Shown: in pieces, positions 50,265 through 59,418 of the stretch | How the letters are laid out: the number at the start of each line of letters is the position of its first letter | Numbering within the stretch: the stretch's first letter is position 1 | Origin: Pseudoruminococcus_B sp937901805 | GTDB taxonomy: Bacteria; Bacillota; Clostridia; Oscillospirales; Ruminococcaceae | NCBI GenBank assembly: GCA_963560245.1 | Contig: CAUWNS010000002.1 | Location: 106,024 to 170,023, forward strand | DNA length: 64,000 bases | Direction of reading: 5' to 3' | The notes under the pieces: model-generated | What the model was told of the DNA's origin: nothing | The model's input: only the letters and a program-made list of their open reading frames with translations | Database searches by the model: none | Translations under genes and position numbers: made by a program

Positions 50265-51626
50265 TTAGCTGTCGCGGATGTTTTTAATAATGTCCTCAAT
50301 GGTCTCCTTGTAATGGGAGTCCTGGGTCATATTTTTTTCTACCTGCTGGATAGCATACACAATGGTGGAGTGATCGCGGCCCCCAAATTCCTCTCCAATA
50401 GCGGCCATGGACATCTGAGTGATTTCCCGCACAACATAGGCAGCCACCTGACGGGCAGAGGAGATCTGCGCGGCGCGCTTGTTGGAGCGGATATCTGTCG
50501 GAGAGACGTTGTAGGTGCGCGCTACCTCGTTGATGATGCGCTCTACAGTGACCGGAACAGGTTGGTTGTCGTTGAGGATATCCCGGATGGCATTTTGTGC
50601 AATGGAAATGGAGGGCGGGGTTCCCGCTAGGAGCTTAAACGCTTTGAGTTTTTTGACCGCGCCTTCCAACTGCCGGATATTTGTTTTCAGGCGGTTTGCA
50701 ATGTACTCGGCGACATCGTCCGGAATGTTGATGTCGAGCAGCTGCGCCTTGCGCCGGATAATGGCAATTCTGGTTTCAAAGTCCGGCGGCTGGATGTCTG
50801 CAAGCAGACCCCATTCAAAACGGGTGCGCAGGCGATCCTCCAGGGTTTTGATCTCTTTGGGCGGCCGGTCAGAGGTCAGGACAATCTGCTTGCCGGCATG
50901 ATAGAGGGTATTGAAGGTATGGAAGAATTCTTCCTGCGTACTCTCTTTTCCACCGATAAACTGGATGTCATCGACCAGCAGGACGTCTGCTTTGCGGTAT
51001 TTGGCGTGAAATTCCTGTGTAGATTTGGCGGCAATCGCCTCGATCAGTTCGTTGGTAAATTCTTCGCCCTTGACATAAATAATGTTGGTACCGGGCCTGG
51101 AATGGGAGATTTCATTTGTGATGGCATAGAGCAGATGGGTCTTTCCCAATCCGGATCCACCATAGATAAACAGCGGGTTATAAGTCCCGGATGGGTTGGA
51201 GGCAACAGCCAGGCAGGCCGCATGCGCAAATTTGTTGGAAGGGCCGACGATAAAGGTGTTAAAGGTGTACTCGTAATCCCCGCCGCGGGAAGTTTGTTCA
51301 ACCTGCTCGGAAGTGAAGGAGGAAAGCTCCGGCTCGCCTGTACCGGCGGCGCTCTGGGAGGAAGCGGCGGCCTTGTGGCTTTCCTCCGCAATGATGTTGA
51401 TCTTGACCTCAAAGCCAAGCGTTTCTTCAAACGCGCGGGTCAGGATGCTCAGATATTTTTTTTCGATGATGTCTTTTTGGAACGAAGAGGAGACGCGAAG
51501 GTTTGCGATCCCGTCCTCAAATGAGACGGGCTCAATACAGGTAATCCACAGTTCATAGGCTACCTTGGTAATCTGTCCTTTGCAGTACTCGCTGACTAGG
51601 TTCCATGCGTCCTTGAAGGATTCCAT
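50265..51626 (-). CDS. dnaA: Chromosomal replication initiator protein DnaA
   Basis: 453 residues. Domain I (about 1-80) has the usual ESFKDAWN start, and a variable linker (about 85-115, Ser/Ala-rich) follows. The AAA+ domain has Walker A GSGLGKTH and Walker B LLVDDIQF. The box-binding domain IV has the signature GGRDHSTIVYAI near the end. ATG at 51626 is preferred to a TTG 12 bases earlier, since the GGGGG ribosome site is too close to the TTG. It binds the boxes in the downstream gap to start replication. Confidence 0.97.
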   Translation of the reverse strand: MESFKDAWNLVSEYCKGQITKVAYELWITCIEPVSFEDGIANLRVSSSFQKDIIEKKYLSILTRAFEETLGFEVKINIIAEESHKAAASSQSAAGTGEPELSSFTSEQVEQTSRGGDYEYTFNTFIVGPSNKFAHAACLAVASNPSGTYNPLFIYGGSGLGKTHLLYAITNEISHSRPGTNIIYVKGEEFTNELIEAIAAKSTQEFHAKYRKADVLLVDDIQFIGGKESTQEEFFHTFNTLYHAGKQIVLTSDRPPKEIKTLEDRLRTRFEWGLLADIQPPDFETRIAIIRRKAQLLDINIPDDVAEYIANRLKTNIRQLEGAVKKLKAFKLLAGTPPSISIAQNAIRDILNDNQPVPVTVERIINEVARTYNVSPTDIRSNKRAAQISSARQVAAYVVREITQMSMAAIGEEFGGRDHSTIVYAIQQVEKNMTQDSHYKETIEDIIKNIRDS

Positions 51627-51689
51627 GATTTGATACAACCCCCGGATAATGGATTTTCACATCTGCGTGTGCAAAAGTTGTTGAGGAAC

Positions 51690-51739
51690 AAAAAAGACGG
51701 TCAATTTAGGTGTTGAAAACCTGAATCCCACCGTTTTTT
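51690..51739. terminator. Terminator-like hairpin in the dnaA leader
   Basis: On the minus strand ACGGT...AGGT pairs with ACCT...ACCGT (one C-A mismatch and two bulges) around TTTCAAC, and is followed by CTTTTTT. On the plus strand it is likewise followed by T6. It lies between the likely dnaA promoter and the dnaA start. Confidence 0.6.
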
Positions 51740-51750
51740 AAACTGTACTA

Positions 51751-51779
51751 ATTTTAACATAAGTGGGACTGCGATTCAA
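51751..51779 (-). promoter_or_regulatory. Likely dnaA promoter
   Basis: On the minus strand TTGAAT (51779-51774), 17 bases, TAAAAT (51756-51751), with the start of transcription expected near 51744, about 118 bases before dnaA. Confidence 0.55.
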
Positions 51780-51984
51780 GCTTTTCCACCGCTTATTTCC
51801 GCTTTATATTATAATAGTATAAGAGAATGGAAAATTTTAAACGGCAGATAGGAAATGTATAGGGGAAATTACTTTTGGGATTGTTCTCAAAATATACAAA
51901 ATATAAGGGATAAAACGGCGAAACCTGTATGGAGAACCACACAGATTTCTTTCTGGATGGGCAGTATTAAAAAAGGAGATTCAG

Positions 51985-52119
51985 TTGGATACAAAAACGG
52001 ATGATATCCGGGGAAAACTGCGAAAAAAGCGTGAAAAATCAAACGGAAATTTAAAAAATGGATTGACAGGCCATGGAATCGTGATATATACTATTTACTT
52101 GCAAGGTTACGCCTTATGA
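51985..52119 (+). CDS. Possible short ORF with strong ribosome site in the dnaA-rpmH gap
   Basis: A TTG start preceded six bases earlier by AAAAAAGGAG opens a 44-codon frame. The predicted peptide has a basic first half (DTKTDDIRGKLRKKREK) and a hydrophobic end (GIVIYTIYLQGYAL). It overlaps the rpmH promoter (52063-52092), which argues against a conserved coding role, so it may be chance or a remnant. I recognise no family. Confidence 0.25.
   Translation: MDTKTDDIRGKLRKKREKSNGNLKNGLTGHGIVIYTIYLQGYAL
52063..52092 (+). promoter_or_regulatory. Promoter of the rpmH-rnpA operon
   Basis: TTGACA (52063-52068), 18 bases, TATACT (52087-52092); a leader of about 130 bases follows before rpmH. Confidence 0.7.
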
Positions 52120-52226
52120 TATCGCCTACCACTCTTTCGCAAAAAAAGATTGAAACGGCGGCAAAGGAAAATGATATCGCTGTCCTGGTCATACGGGCCG
52201 GCAGAAGAAAAAGGGGGGTACCCAAT

Positions 52227-52361
52227 ATGCTGAGAACTTACCAGCCGAAAAAGCGCCAGAGAAAAAAGGAGCACGGCTTCCGCAAGAGAATGGCGACAAA
52301 GAACGGACGCAAGGTTTTGGCGCGCCGCAGAGCAAAAGGCAGAAAGCATCTGTCTTATTAA
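52227..52361 (+). CDS. rpmH: 50S ribosomal protein L34 (bL34)
   Basis: 44 residues: MLRTYQPKKRQRKKEHGFRK begins the protein, and the Arg/Lys-rich remainder ends KGRKHLSY. GGGGGG lies about 8 bases before the ATG. It is divergent from dnaA, the classical origin landmark, and is followed after 57 bases by rnpA. Confidence 0.97.
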   Translation: MLRTYQPKKRQRKKEHGFRKRMATKNGRKVLARRRAKGRKHLSY

Positions 52362-52418
52362 TCTCTGGCCACACCCTGCTGTGGCCTTTTCTTTTACACG
52401 CAAGTATTGAGGAAATCA

Positions 52419-52778
52419 ATGAACCCGAAAATTGTGACACTCAAAGAAAACAGGGATTTTAAGCGACTGTATGCAAAAGGAAAATCCTGTCCGCATCCGC
52501 TGCTTGTGACCTATGCGAGAAAAAATCGGCTGAATGTCAACCGGATCGGCATTACGGCGAGCAAGAAAATTGGAAATGCCGTTTCCCGTAACCGGGCACG
52601 CAGAATTATCAGGGAGGCGTACCGCTCTATAGAGCCGGGACTTCCCGGCGGATGGGATTTTGTTTTTGTTGCGCGTTACAAAACCACACTGATAAAAACA
52701 CAGCGGCTGATCCCTGTCATGAGAAAACAGATTTCAAAACTTACAACTACCAAAACAGACGGCGGCGTAACGAAATAA
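52419..52778 (+). CDS. rnpA: Ribonuclease P protein component
   Basis: 119 residues with the RNR motif (AVSRNRARRIIREAYR) and N-terminal LKENRDFKRLYAKGKS. It binds the RNase P RNA for tRNA 5' maturation. The ATG at 52419 has GAGG ten bases upstream; an in-frame TTG 12 bases earlier is less likely. Confidence 0.96.
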   Translation: MNPKIVTLKENRDFKRLYAKGKSCPHPLLVTYARKNRLNVNRIGITASKKIGNAVSRNRARRIIREAYRSIEPGLPGGWDFVFVARYKTTLIKTQRLIPVMRKQISKLTTTKTDGGVTK

Positions 52779-52847
52779 CCGTTATGGCGGCGCATTTTTT
52801 GTATCTTGATTCCTTTGTTTACGGATTTTTGAAATAGGGGATATAAT

Positions 52848-53096
52848 TTGAAATTTTTGCTTCTCAAACTGATTGGATTTTATCGAAAATACATTTCGCC
52901 GCTCAAAAAACCTTGCTGCAGGTTTTATCCGACCTGCTCGGCCTATGCGCTTGAAGCAATTTCTACTTATGGAGCCGCACGCGGCGGATGGCTCGCGCTC
53001 AGGCGTATTTTAAAGTGTCACCCGTTCCATCCGGGAGGCGTAGATTTGGTTCCGACTCCCGAACAGCTTGCATCCAAACGAAAGAAAAAGAAATAG
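52848..53096 (+). CDS. yidD: Membrane protein insertion efficiency factor YidD
   Basis: 82 residues: LLKLIGFYRKYISPLKKPCC, RFYPTCSAYALEAI, ILKCHPFHPGGVD. These are the YidD blocks with conserved cysteines. TTG start behind AGGGGATATAA. Followed by a Lys-rich tail. Lies between rnpA and yidC as usual. Confidence 0.94.
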   Translation: MKFLLLKLIGFYRKYISPLKKPCCRFYPTCSAYALEAISTYGAARGGWLALRRILKCHPFHPGGVDLVPTPEQLASKRKKKK

Positions 53097-53123
53097 GAAA
53101 CTCACTCGCTGGAGGATTACGAA

Positions 53124-54191
53124 ATGGAATTTATCAACTCAATCTTCGGTTATCCTTTGGGGTGGCTCATGTGGCTGTGCTATAAAATTGTCTCAAACTA
53201 TGGCATTGCGCTGATCATCTTCACCCTTTTGACAAAACTGATCTTGTTCCCTCTTGCAGTTAAGCAGCAGAAATCTTCACTGCGCATGGCAAGAATGCAG
53301 CCGAAGCTGGAAGAGCTGCAAAAGAAATACGGCAAAAATAAAGAAAAATACAGCGAAGAGATGTTAAAACTCTACGATGAGGAAAAGTACAACCCCATGA
53401 GCGGTTGTCTGCCCATGCTCATCCAGTTCCCGATTCTCTTTGGTTTGATTGACGTTATTTATAAGCCGATGACCCATATCCTGCGGATTCCATCGGATGT
53501 CATCAAACTCGCAACGGATATTGCGACCAACAATGGCTCTGTGATGTCCTATTCGCCTCAGCTTTTGGCGATCCAGGGAATCGCCCAGAATCCGCAGCCC
53601 TATATTGATGCAATGGGGGCGGATGTCGTTTCCCATATCCAGAGCCTGAACCTCTCCTTTTTCGGCCTGGATCTTTCCCAGACGCCGACCCTGGCGTTCA
53701 ATATCCTGATTTTGATCCCGATTCTTTCTGGATTGACTTCTTTCCTGTTCACCATGCTGACCATGAAAACCAATCCTTCTATGCAGCAGCAGGAAGGCGC
53801 TCCCGGCGCTGGATGTATGACCAAGGTGATGCAGTATATTATGCCGATTTTTTCGCTGGTCATTGCATTTCAGGTTCCGGCCGGCGTTGGTATGTACTGG
53901 ATTTTCTCTAATGTTTTCTCCACTTTCCAGCAGATTCTGCTGAATAAGAAGTACAATCCAAAGATCGCCGCAGAAGAAGCGGAACGGGAATATGAACTGC
54001 AAAAGAGGAAGAAAAACAAGGAAAAACGGAAAGTTGTCGAAGTAAGAGAGGAAAAGACTGGAAAAGTGATCGAAAAGACGCTTACACAAAAAGAAATTGA
54101 CCGCCAGCGCCTTGCCGCAGCAAGAAAGCGCGATGCGGAAAAATACGGGGAAGAGTATGTCGAGGTCACGGACGACGACTTGAAGAGTTAG
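53124..54191 (+). CDS. yidC: Membrane protein insertase YidC/OxaI
   Basis: 355 residues. Five hydrophobic segments, with the conserved NPMSGCLPMLIQFPILFGL block in the first half, and the end GMYWIFSNVFSTFQQILLNK, followed by a long basic/acidic cytosolic tail (about 280-355) for ribosome contact. There is no lipobox, unlike many Bacillus paralogs. GGAGGATTACGAA precedes the ATG. Confidence 0.95.
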   Translation: MEFINSIFGYPLGWLMWLCYKIVSNYGIALIIFTLLTKLILFPLAVKQQKSSLRMARMQPKLEELQKKYGKNKEKYSEEMLKLYDEEKYNPMSGCLPMLIQFPILFGLIDVIYKPMTHILRIPSDVIKLATDIATNNGSVMSYSPQLLAIQGIAQNPQPYIDAMGADVVSHIQSLNLSFFGLDLSQTPTLAFNILILIPILSGLTSFLFTMLTMKTNPSMQQQEGAPGAGCMTKVMQYIMPIFSLVIAFQVPAGVGMYWIFSNVFSTFQQILLNKKYNPKIAAEEAEREYELQKRKKNKEKRKVVEVREEKTGKVIEKTLTQKEIDRQRLAAARKRDAEKYGEEYVEVTDDDLKS

Positions 54192-54217
54192 GAAACCGAA
54201 TGACGGGGGTGTCACTT

Positions 54218-55135
54218 TTGAAAAAACAGAGTGTGAAAACAGCAAAAACCGTAGAAGAGGCAACCGCGCTTGCCTGTGCAGAACTTGGCGTTTCAGTTTC
54301 GGATGTCCCGGCGGAGGATATCCATGTGCTCCATTACCCCAAAAAGAGCTTTTTCAGCTTTTTGAAACCGGATTATGCTGAAGTAGAAGTGGTTTTGGAA
54401 ATTTCCAAACTGAACCTTGCGCTGGAATATATCCAGTCTATTTTAAAAGATATGGGTTTGGAAAGCGTCACTGCTTCTGTCAGCGAAAAGTCTGAGGACA
54501 GTGCCGTGATTTTACTGGAAGGGGAAAGCGTGGGGACGCTTATCGGACGGCATGGGGAAACGTTGGATGCACTGCAGTATCTGACTGGGCTAGTGGCAAA
54601 CAAGGCGGAAGGGGATTATTTCCGTGTTTCTCTGGACAGCGGAAATTACCGCGAAAAACGGAAGAAAACCCTGGAGTCCCTGGCTCGCAGAATGGCAGTC
54701 TCTGCAGCAAAAACCGGCCGCAGTATGACATTGGAGCCGATGAATCCCTATGAGCGGCGGATTATCCACTCCACAGTACAGGAAGTAGAAGGAGCAACCT
54801 CTACTTCTATTGGAGAGGAACCGAACCGCCGGGTGGTCATTAAATCCACCAACCCACGCCCGAAACGCCAGAAAAACGATTCCGGACGTTCCGGAGGAAA
54901 ACCGCGGAGAGGCGGTAAGGGTTCATATCGCCGGGAACGCAGCAATATAGCAGGAGAGGATCTGCCCTTGCCGAAGCGGGATCGCAAGCCGCTGCACGAC
55001 AGCGAGTTTGAAATTCCTGTGGAAGAACACCGTACTCCTGCAAAACCGGTAAAAATGGAGCAGGAGATCCGTACTACATCCCCGGATCAGGCATTTGGGG
55101 ATGGGCTGTACTCTAAAATTGAAATCGACGATTAA
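54218..55135 (+). CDS. jag: RNA-binding protein Jag/KhpB (Jag-N, KH and R3H domains)
   Basis: 305 residues from the TTG at 54218, which has GGGGGTG upstream and gives the family-like start KKQSVKTAKTVEEAT. An ATG at 54200 adds six residues and has a weaker site. Jag-N (about 1-50), a KH domain with GRHGETLDALQYL, and an R3H domain (NPYERRIIHSTVQ) are clear. Beyond them is an unusually long basic, Gly/Arg/Lys-rich extension of about 90 residues (GRSGGKPRRGGKGSYRRER), likely for RNA binding. It controls cell-wall elongation and RNA in Gram-positives. Confidence 0.9.
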   Translation: MKKQSVKTAKTVEEATALACAELGVSVSDVPAEDIHVLHYPKKSFFSFLKPDYAEVEVVLEISKLNLALEYIQSILKDMGLESVTASVSEKSEDSAVILLEGESVGTLIGRHGETLDALQYLTGLVANKAEGDYFRVSLDSGNYREKRKKTLESLARRMAVSAAKTGRSMTLEPMNPYERRIIHSTVQEVEGATSTSIGEEPNRRVVIKSTNPRPKRQKNDSGRSGGKPRRGGKGSYRRERSNIAGEDLPLPKRDRKPLHDSEFEIPVEEHRTPAKPVKMEQEIRTTSPDQAFGDGLYSKIEIDD

Positions 55136-55210
55136 AGATTAAAGCCACGAAAAGGAGGGTTTCATGTGAAACTCTCCTTTTTTGAGATAAGGGAAAAGGA
55201 GGAATTTGTC

Positions 55211-56581
55211 ATGGAACAGACGACAATTGCGGCAATTTCCACACCGCATGCTATGGGAGGGATTGGGATTGTCCGCCTTTCCGGACCGGATGCGAGGGCA
55301 ATCGCTGCACGTGTCTTTATCCCGAAATCCTCCCGGAAAACCCTGAAAGACGTCCCGGGCTATACGGCGCTCTATGGACGGGTGCAGGAGGATGGGCAAG
55401 AACTGGACGATGCAATCGCCCTGGTGTTTTCCGCTCCCAAAAGCTATACTGGGGAGGATGTGGTCGAACTTTCCTGTCATGGCGGGCTGTATTTAATGCA
55501 GCGTGTGCTGCGTGCAGTTTTGGATGCAGGCGCCGTCCCTGCACAGGCAGGGGAGTTTACCAAACGGGCGTTTTTGAATGGAAAACTCTCTTTAACCCAG
55601 GCGGAAGGGGTTATGGATTTAATTGCAAGCCAGGGGGAACAGGCGGCGCGGGCAGCACTATCCGCACGGGATGGCGCGTTGTTCCAGCGGATTGAACAGG
55701 TAAAACAGGATCTCCTCGCCCTGTCGGGACATCTTTCTGCATGGATTGATTTCCCGGAAGAGGATGTTCCGGAACTTTCGGAACAAGAACTTTCCGGGAC
55801 GCTTTGCAAGTCGGCGGGAGAACTGGAAGATCTGCTTGCCTCCTATGATGCGGGGCAGCTGATGAAAAACGGGGTGGAAACTGCCATTGTCGGAAGACCG
55901 AACGTGGGAAAGTCCACCTTGATGAATCTGCTCTCCGGAAGGGAAAAAAGTATAGTCACCGATATCCCGGGTACGACCAGGGATATCGTGGAGAACAGTG
56001 TCCATCTTGGAGACGTCATTTTGCATTTGTATGATACGGCAGGAATCCGTCAGACAGACGATCCGGTGGAGCAGGCCGGCGTGCAGCGAGCAAAAGATAA
56101 AATTGAGACAGCCCAGCTTATATTGGCGCTGTTTGACAGTTCTCAGGAGTTGTCTGAAGAAGACAGGGAGCTGGTTTGTTCCATGCAGGGGCGTCCCTGT
56201 ATTGCAGTGGTCAACAAAAGCGATCTGGAACAGAAGATGGATTTTTCCTATTTACAGGAGCATTTTGAAAATCTTGTCTCTATTTCTGCTTATCAAAAGA
56301 CAGGAGTAGAACAGCTGACAGAATGTGTCCATCGGGTTCTCGGTATGATAAACCTGGATACATCGTCCGGGATTTTGGCGAATGAACGGCAGAGAGACTG
56401 CGCAAAACGCGCGCTGGACGCCCTGAGGGAAGCAAAGGATGCGCACCGGATGGGGATTACCCTGGATGCTGTCGGCGTGGAAGTGCAGTCTGCACTCGAG
56501 GCGTTGATGGAGCTCACTGGAGAGCAGGCGAGCGAGCGTGTGATCGATGAGGTTTTCTCCAAATTCTGCGTTGGAAAATAA
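55211..56581 (+). CDS. mnmE: tRNA modification GTPase MnmE
   Basis: 456 residues. The N-terminal folate-binding part (IAAISTPHAMGGIGIVRLSG) is followed by helical regions, the G domain with G1 GRPNVGKST (228-236), DTAGIR and NKSD, and the C-terminal CVGK (usually C-[IL]-GK) with C453. With MnmG it installs the 5-carboxymethylaminomethyl group on tRNA wobble uridine. AAAGGAGGAATTTGTC precedes the ATG at 55211; a start 45 bases upstream lacks such a site. Followed 14 bases later by mnmG. Confidence 0.96.
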   Translation: MEQTTIAAISTPHAMGGIGIVRLSGPDARAIAARVFIPKSSRKTLKDVPGYTALYGRVQEDGQELDDAIALVFSAPKSYTGEDVVELSCHGGLYLMQRVLRAVLDAGAVPAQAGEFTKRAFLNGKLSLTQAEGVMDLIASQGEQAARAALSARDGALFQRIEQVKQDLLALSGHLSAWIDFPEEDVPELSEQELSGTLCKSAGELEDLLASYDAGQLMKNGVETAIVGRPNVGKSTLMNLLSGREKSIVTDIPGTTRDIVENSVHLGDVILHLYDTAGIRQTDDPVEQAGVQRAKDKIETAQLILALFDSSQELSEEDRELVCSMQGRPCIAVVNKSDLEQKMDFSYLQEHFENLVSISAYQKTGVEQLTECVHRVLGMINLDTSSGILANERQRDCAKRALDALREAKDAHRMGITLDAVGVEVQSALEALMELTGEQASERVIDEVFSKFCVGK

Positions 56582-56595
56582 AAGGAGGGATTGCA

Positions 56596-58506
56596 TTGGA
56601 ATATCGGGCGGAACAGTATGAAGTGGCGGTAATCGGAGCGGGGCACGCAGGATGTGAAGCGGCGCTTGCCAGTGCTAGGCTGGGAAGAAAGACCGCAATT
56701 TTCACTATTTCCCTGGATGGGATTGCAAATATGCCCTGCAATCCCTCTATCGGAGGAACGGCGAAGGGGCATCTGGTGCGGGAAATCGACGCGCTCGGCG
56801 GGGAAATGGGCCGCGCCGCCGATCACACTTTTTTGCAGAGCCGTATGCTTAACCGCGGAAAGGGGCCGGCAGTTCACAGCCTGCGTGTACAGGCAGATCG
56901 TGTACAGTATCACCTGTATATGAAAAAAATCCTGGAAAACCAGGAAAATCTGGATATTAAGCAGGCGGAGGTTACAGAAATCCGGGCGGACAACTCGGGA
57001 AAAATCTGTGAACTTGTTACCAAACTGGGCGCTGTATACCCAGTCAAAAAGATTGTCCTCGCCACGGGGACATACTTGAAAGGACGGATTTTTGTAGGAG
57101 AGGCTTCCTATGAAAGCGGGCCGGATGGGACGCAGGCGGCAAACAGCCTGTCCGCTTCCCTTAAACGTCTGGGGATTTCTCTGCGCCGGTTTAAAACGGG
57201 TACTCCTGCCCGGATTCATCGCCGTTCTATAGATTTTTCCGTGTTGGAGGAACAGCAGGGAGACGACCCAATCGTGCCGTTTTCTTTTGAAACTTCCCCT
57301 GAAGGACTGAAAAACCAGGTTGCCTGCCATATCGCCTATACCAATGAGGAAACCCATCGGGTGATTTTGGATAATCTGGATCGTTCCCCTCTCTATGGAG
57401 GCAAAATCGAGGGAATCGGTCCGCGTTACTGTCCGAGTATAGAGGATAAGGTGGTTCGATTTTCGGAAAAACCCCGTCATCAGATTTTTGTCGAACCGAT
57501 GGGATTGGACACTCAAGAGATGTATCTCCAGGGAATGTCCTCCTCGCTTCCGGAGGATGTTCAGCTGAAATTTCTACACACGATCAAAGGTCTGGAGCAT
57601 GCGGAGATGATGCGCGTGGCCTATGCGATTGAATATGACTGCTGTGATCCGCTGGAACTTTCCCCTTCGCTGGAATTTAAAAAAATTCCGGGATTGTATG
57701 GAGCGGGACAGTTCAACGGGACTTCCGGTTACGAGGAGGCCGCCGCACAGGGGCTTGTGGCGGGGATCAATGCGGCCCGTTCTCTGGATGGAAAAGAACC
57801 ACTGATTCTGGATAGGGCGAGTTCCTATATTGGGACGCTTATCGACGATCTTGTGATAAAAGGGGTTTCTGATCCTTACCGGATGATGACGTCGCGTTCA
57901 GAATATCGTCTGCTGCTGCGTCAGGACAATGCGGAAGAACGTCTGACGCCGGTTGGCTATGAAATTGGTTTGATAGGGGAAAATCGTTATCAGCATTATC
58001 TGCTGCGGAAAGAACAGAAAGAACAGGAGATTCGGCGGTTGAACCGGCAGACAGTCCCTCCGTCGGAAGCGCTTAACGAGATGCTGGAAAAAGCGGGAAC
58101 AGCGCCTTTGACTACTGGAGCAAAACTGGCAGATCTTCTGCGCCGGCCGCAGGTCAGCTATGAAATGCTGGAGCCCTTCGATCGGGAACGCCCAAAATTG
58201 GAACGGATGGTGGCAGAACAGGCGGAAATTGCCATCAAATATGAAGGTTATATCAAAAAGCAGGTAGAGCAGGTGGAGCATATGCGTGCGCTGGAGAGAA
58301 AACCGCTCCCGCAGGAAATAGATTACCATGCTATAGAGGGGTTGCGCTTAGAGGCCAGAGAGAAGCTGGAAAAGATACGTCCAATGAATATCGGCCAGGC
58401 TTCGCGGATTTCCGGAGTCAGTCCGGCAGATATTTCCGTACTTCTGATTTACTTGGAACAGCGAAAGTTTTCACAGCGTGTGGGGGGAAACACAAGCAAG
58501 CAGTGA
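56596..58506 (+). CDS. mnmG: tRNA uridine-5-carboxymethylaminomethyl(34) synthesis enzyme MnmG
   Basis: 636 residues. FAD-binding GAGHAGCEAA (14-23), CNPSIGGTAKGHLVREIDALGG in pieces, GTYLKGRIFVG, and the second dinucleotide-like motif GQFNGTSGYEEAAAQG are the MnmG signatures. TTG start with AAGGAGGGA upstream. It is the partner of MnmE. Confidence 0.96.
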   Translation: MEYRAEQYEVAVIGAGHAGCEAALASARLGRKTAIFTISLDGIANMPCNPSIGGTAKGHLVREIDALGGEMGRAADHTFLQSRMLNRGKGPAVHSLRVQADRVQYHLYMKKILENQENLDIKQAEVTEIRADNSGKICELVTKLGAVYPVKKIVLATGTYLKGRIFVGEASYESGPDGTQAANSLSASLKRLGISLRRFKTGTPARIHRRSIDFSVLEEQQGDDPIVPFSFETSPEGLKNQVACHIAYTNEETHRVILDNLDRSPLYGGKIEGIGPRYCPSIEDKVVRFSEKPRHQIFVEPMGLDTQEMYLQGMSSSLPEDVQLKFLHTIKGLEHAEMMRVAYAIEYDCCDPLELSPSLEFKKIPGLYGAGQFNGTSGYEEAAAQGLVAGINAARSLDGKEPLILDRASSYIGTLIDDLVIKGVSDPYRMMTSRSEYRLLLRQDNAEERLTPVGYEIGLIGENRYQHYLLRKEQKEQEIRRLNRQTVPPSEALNEMLEKAGTAPLTTGAKLADLLRRPQVSYEMLEPFDRERPKLERMVAEQAEIAIKYEGYIKKQVEQVEHMRALERKPLPQEIDYHAIEGLRLEAREKLEKIRPMNIGQASRISGVSPADISVLLIYLEQRKFSQRVGGNTSKQ

Positions 58507-58577
58507 ATGGTGTGTGTAAGAATAAAAATATCATATTTGCATGAATATTCATGCAAATACAAATGGAGGCGGAAAAG

Positions 58578-59300
58578 GTGGCGTTGAATCCGAATTTTTT
58601 GCAGGAAGTTTTTTTAAAAAATTCATTTTCTTTAGATGAAAAACAGGTCTCCTGCTTTTGTAAATATGCGCAGCTTTTGGTGGAATGGAACCAGAAGATG
58701 AACCTGACAGCAATTACCGATGATGAGGGGATTGCATATAAACATTTTGTAGACAGCCTGGTGCCCCTCTCCCTGCTTGGATCAGATGCTTTTTCCGGGA
58801 AGCATCTGATTGATGTCGGTACAGGAGCGGGATTTCCTGGGCTTCCGCTTAAGATTGCCTGTCCGGAAATGGAACTTACTATGGTAGATTCCCTGAAAAA
58901 GCGTGTCGGATTTTTGAAAGAGGTCTGCTCACAGCTTTCTTTACAGGCGGATGTATTCCATTTGCGCGCAGAGGAAGCAGGGCATCGGGAGGAACTGAGG
59001 GAATCCTTTGACTATGCAACCGCGCGTGCGGTGGCGCATCTGCGGGAACTCAGCGAATACTGCCTGCCTTTTGTCCGAGTAGGGGGATATTTCCTTGCGT
59101 TCAAAGCAGGTGAGATTGAACAGGAGCTTGATGAATCCCGCAACGCGATTGGAATGCTTGGCGGAAAAGTGGAGCGGATTATCCCCTATGAGGTACCCCA
59201 TACAGGCAGACGCACGCTGCTGGTGATTAAAAAAATATCGCAGACTCTTCCAAAATACCCGCGTAATCCTGCGAAAATAGCAAAAACTCCCTTGAAGTAG
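58578..59300 (+). CDS. rsmG: 16S rRNA (guanine-N7) methyltransferase RsmG
   Basis: 240 residues from a GTG at 58578 that has GGAGG eight bases upstream; an ATG at 58551 lacks a site. MNLTAITDDEGIAYKHFVDS, the SAM motif DVGTGAGFPGLPLKI and DSLKKRVGFL are RsmG blocks. It methylates G527 of 16S rRNA. End of the rpmH-to-rsmG run. Confidence 0.94.
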   Translation: MALNPNFLQEVFLKNSFSLDEKQVSCFCKYAQLLVEWNQKMNLTAITDDEGIAYKHFVDSLVPLSLLGSDAFSGKHLIDVGTGAGFPGLPLKIACPEMELTMVDSLKKRVGFLKEVCSQLSLQADVFHLRAEEAGHREELRESFDYATARAVAHLRELSEYCLPFVRVGGYFLAFKAGEIEQELDESRNAIGMLGGKVERIIPYEVPHTGRRTLLVIKKISQTLPKYPRNPAKIAKTPLK

Positions 59301-59356
59301 CAGGGTTTCTTGAGGAAAAAAGTCGCTATTTGCTGAATTTTTTGCGTGGAAAATAC

Positions 59357-59385
59357 TGGAAATAAAAGCGCTTTTGTGGTATAGT
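59357..59385 (+). promoter_or_regulatory. Promoter of the noc-like gene
   Basis: TGGAAA (59357-59362), 17 bases, TATAGT (59380-59385). The spacer contains a perfect palindrome AAAAGCGCTTTT, which could be an operator. Confidence 0.55.
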
Positions 59386-59418
59386 CTAAACAGGACAAGC
59401 CATGGAGGTGCTTTATTT

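Noticed and set aside
51770..51800. DnaA boxes between dnaA and rpmH
   Set aside because: Only one weak site (TTTTCCACC) is visible; there is no cluster comparable to the dnaA-dnaN gap.
52116..52226. N-terminal extension of rpmH from an upstream in-frame ATG
   Set aside because: L34 is normally 44-45 residues, and the upstream ATG lacks a ribosome site while GGGGGG serves the internal ATG.
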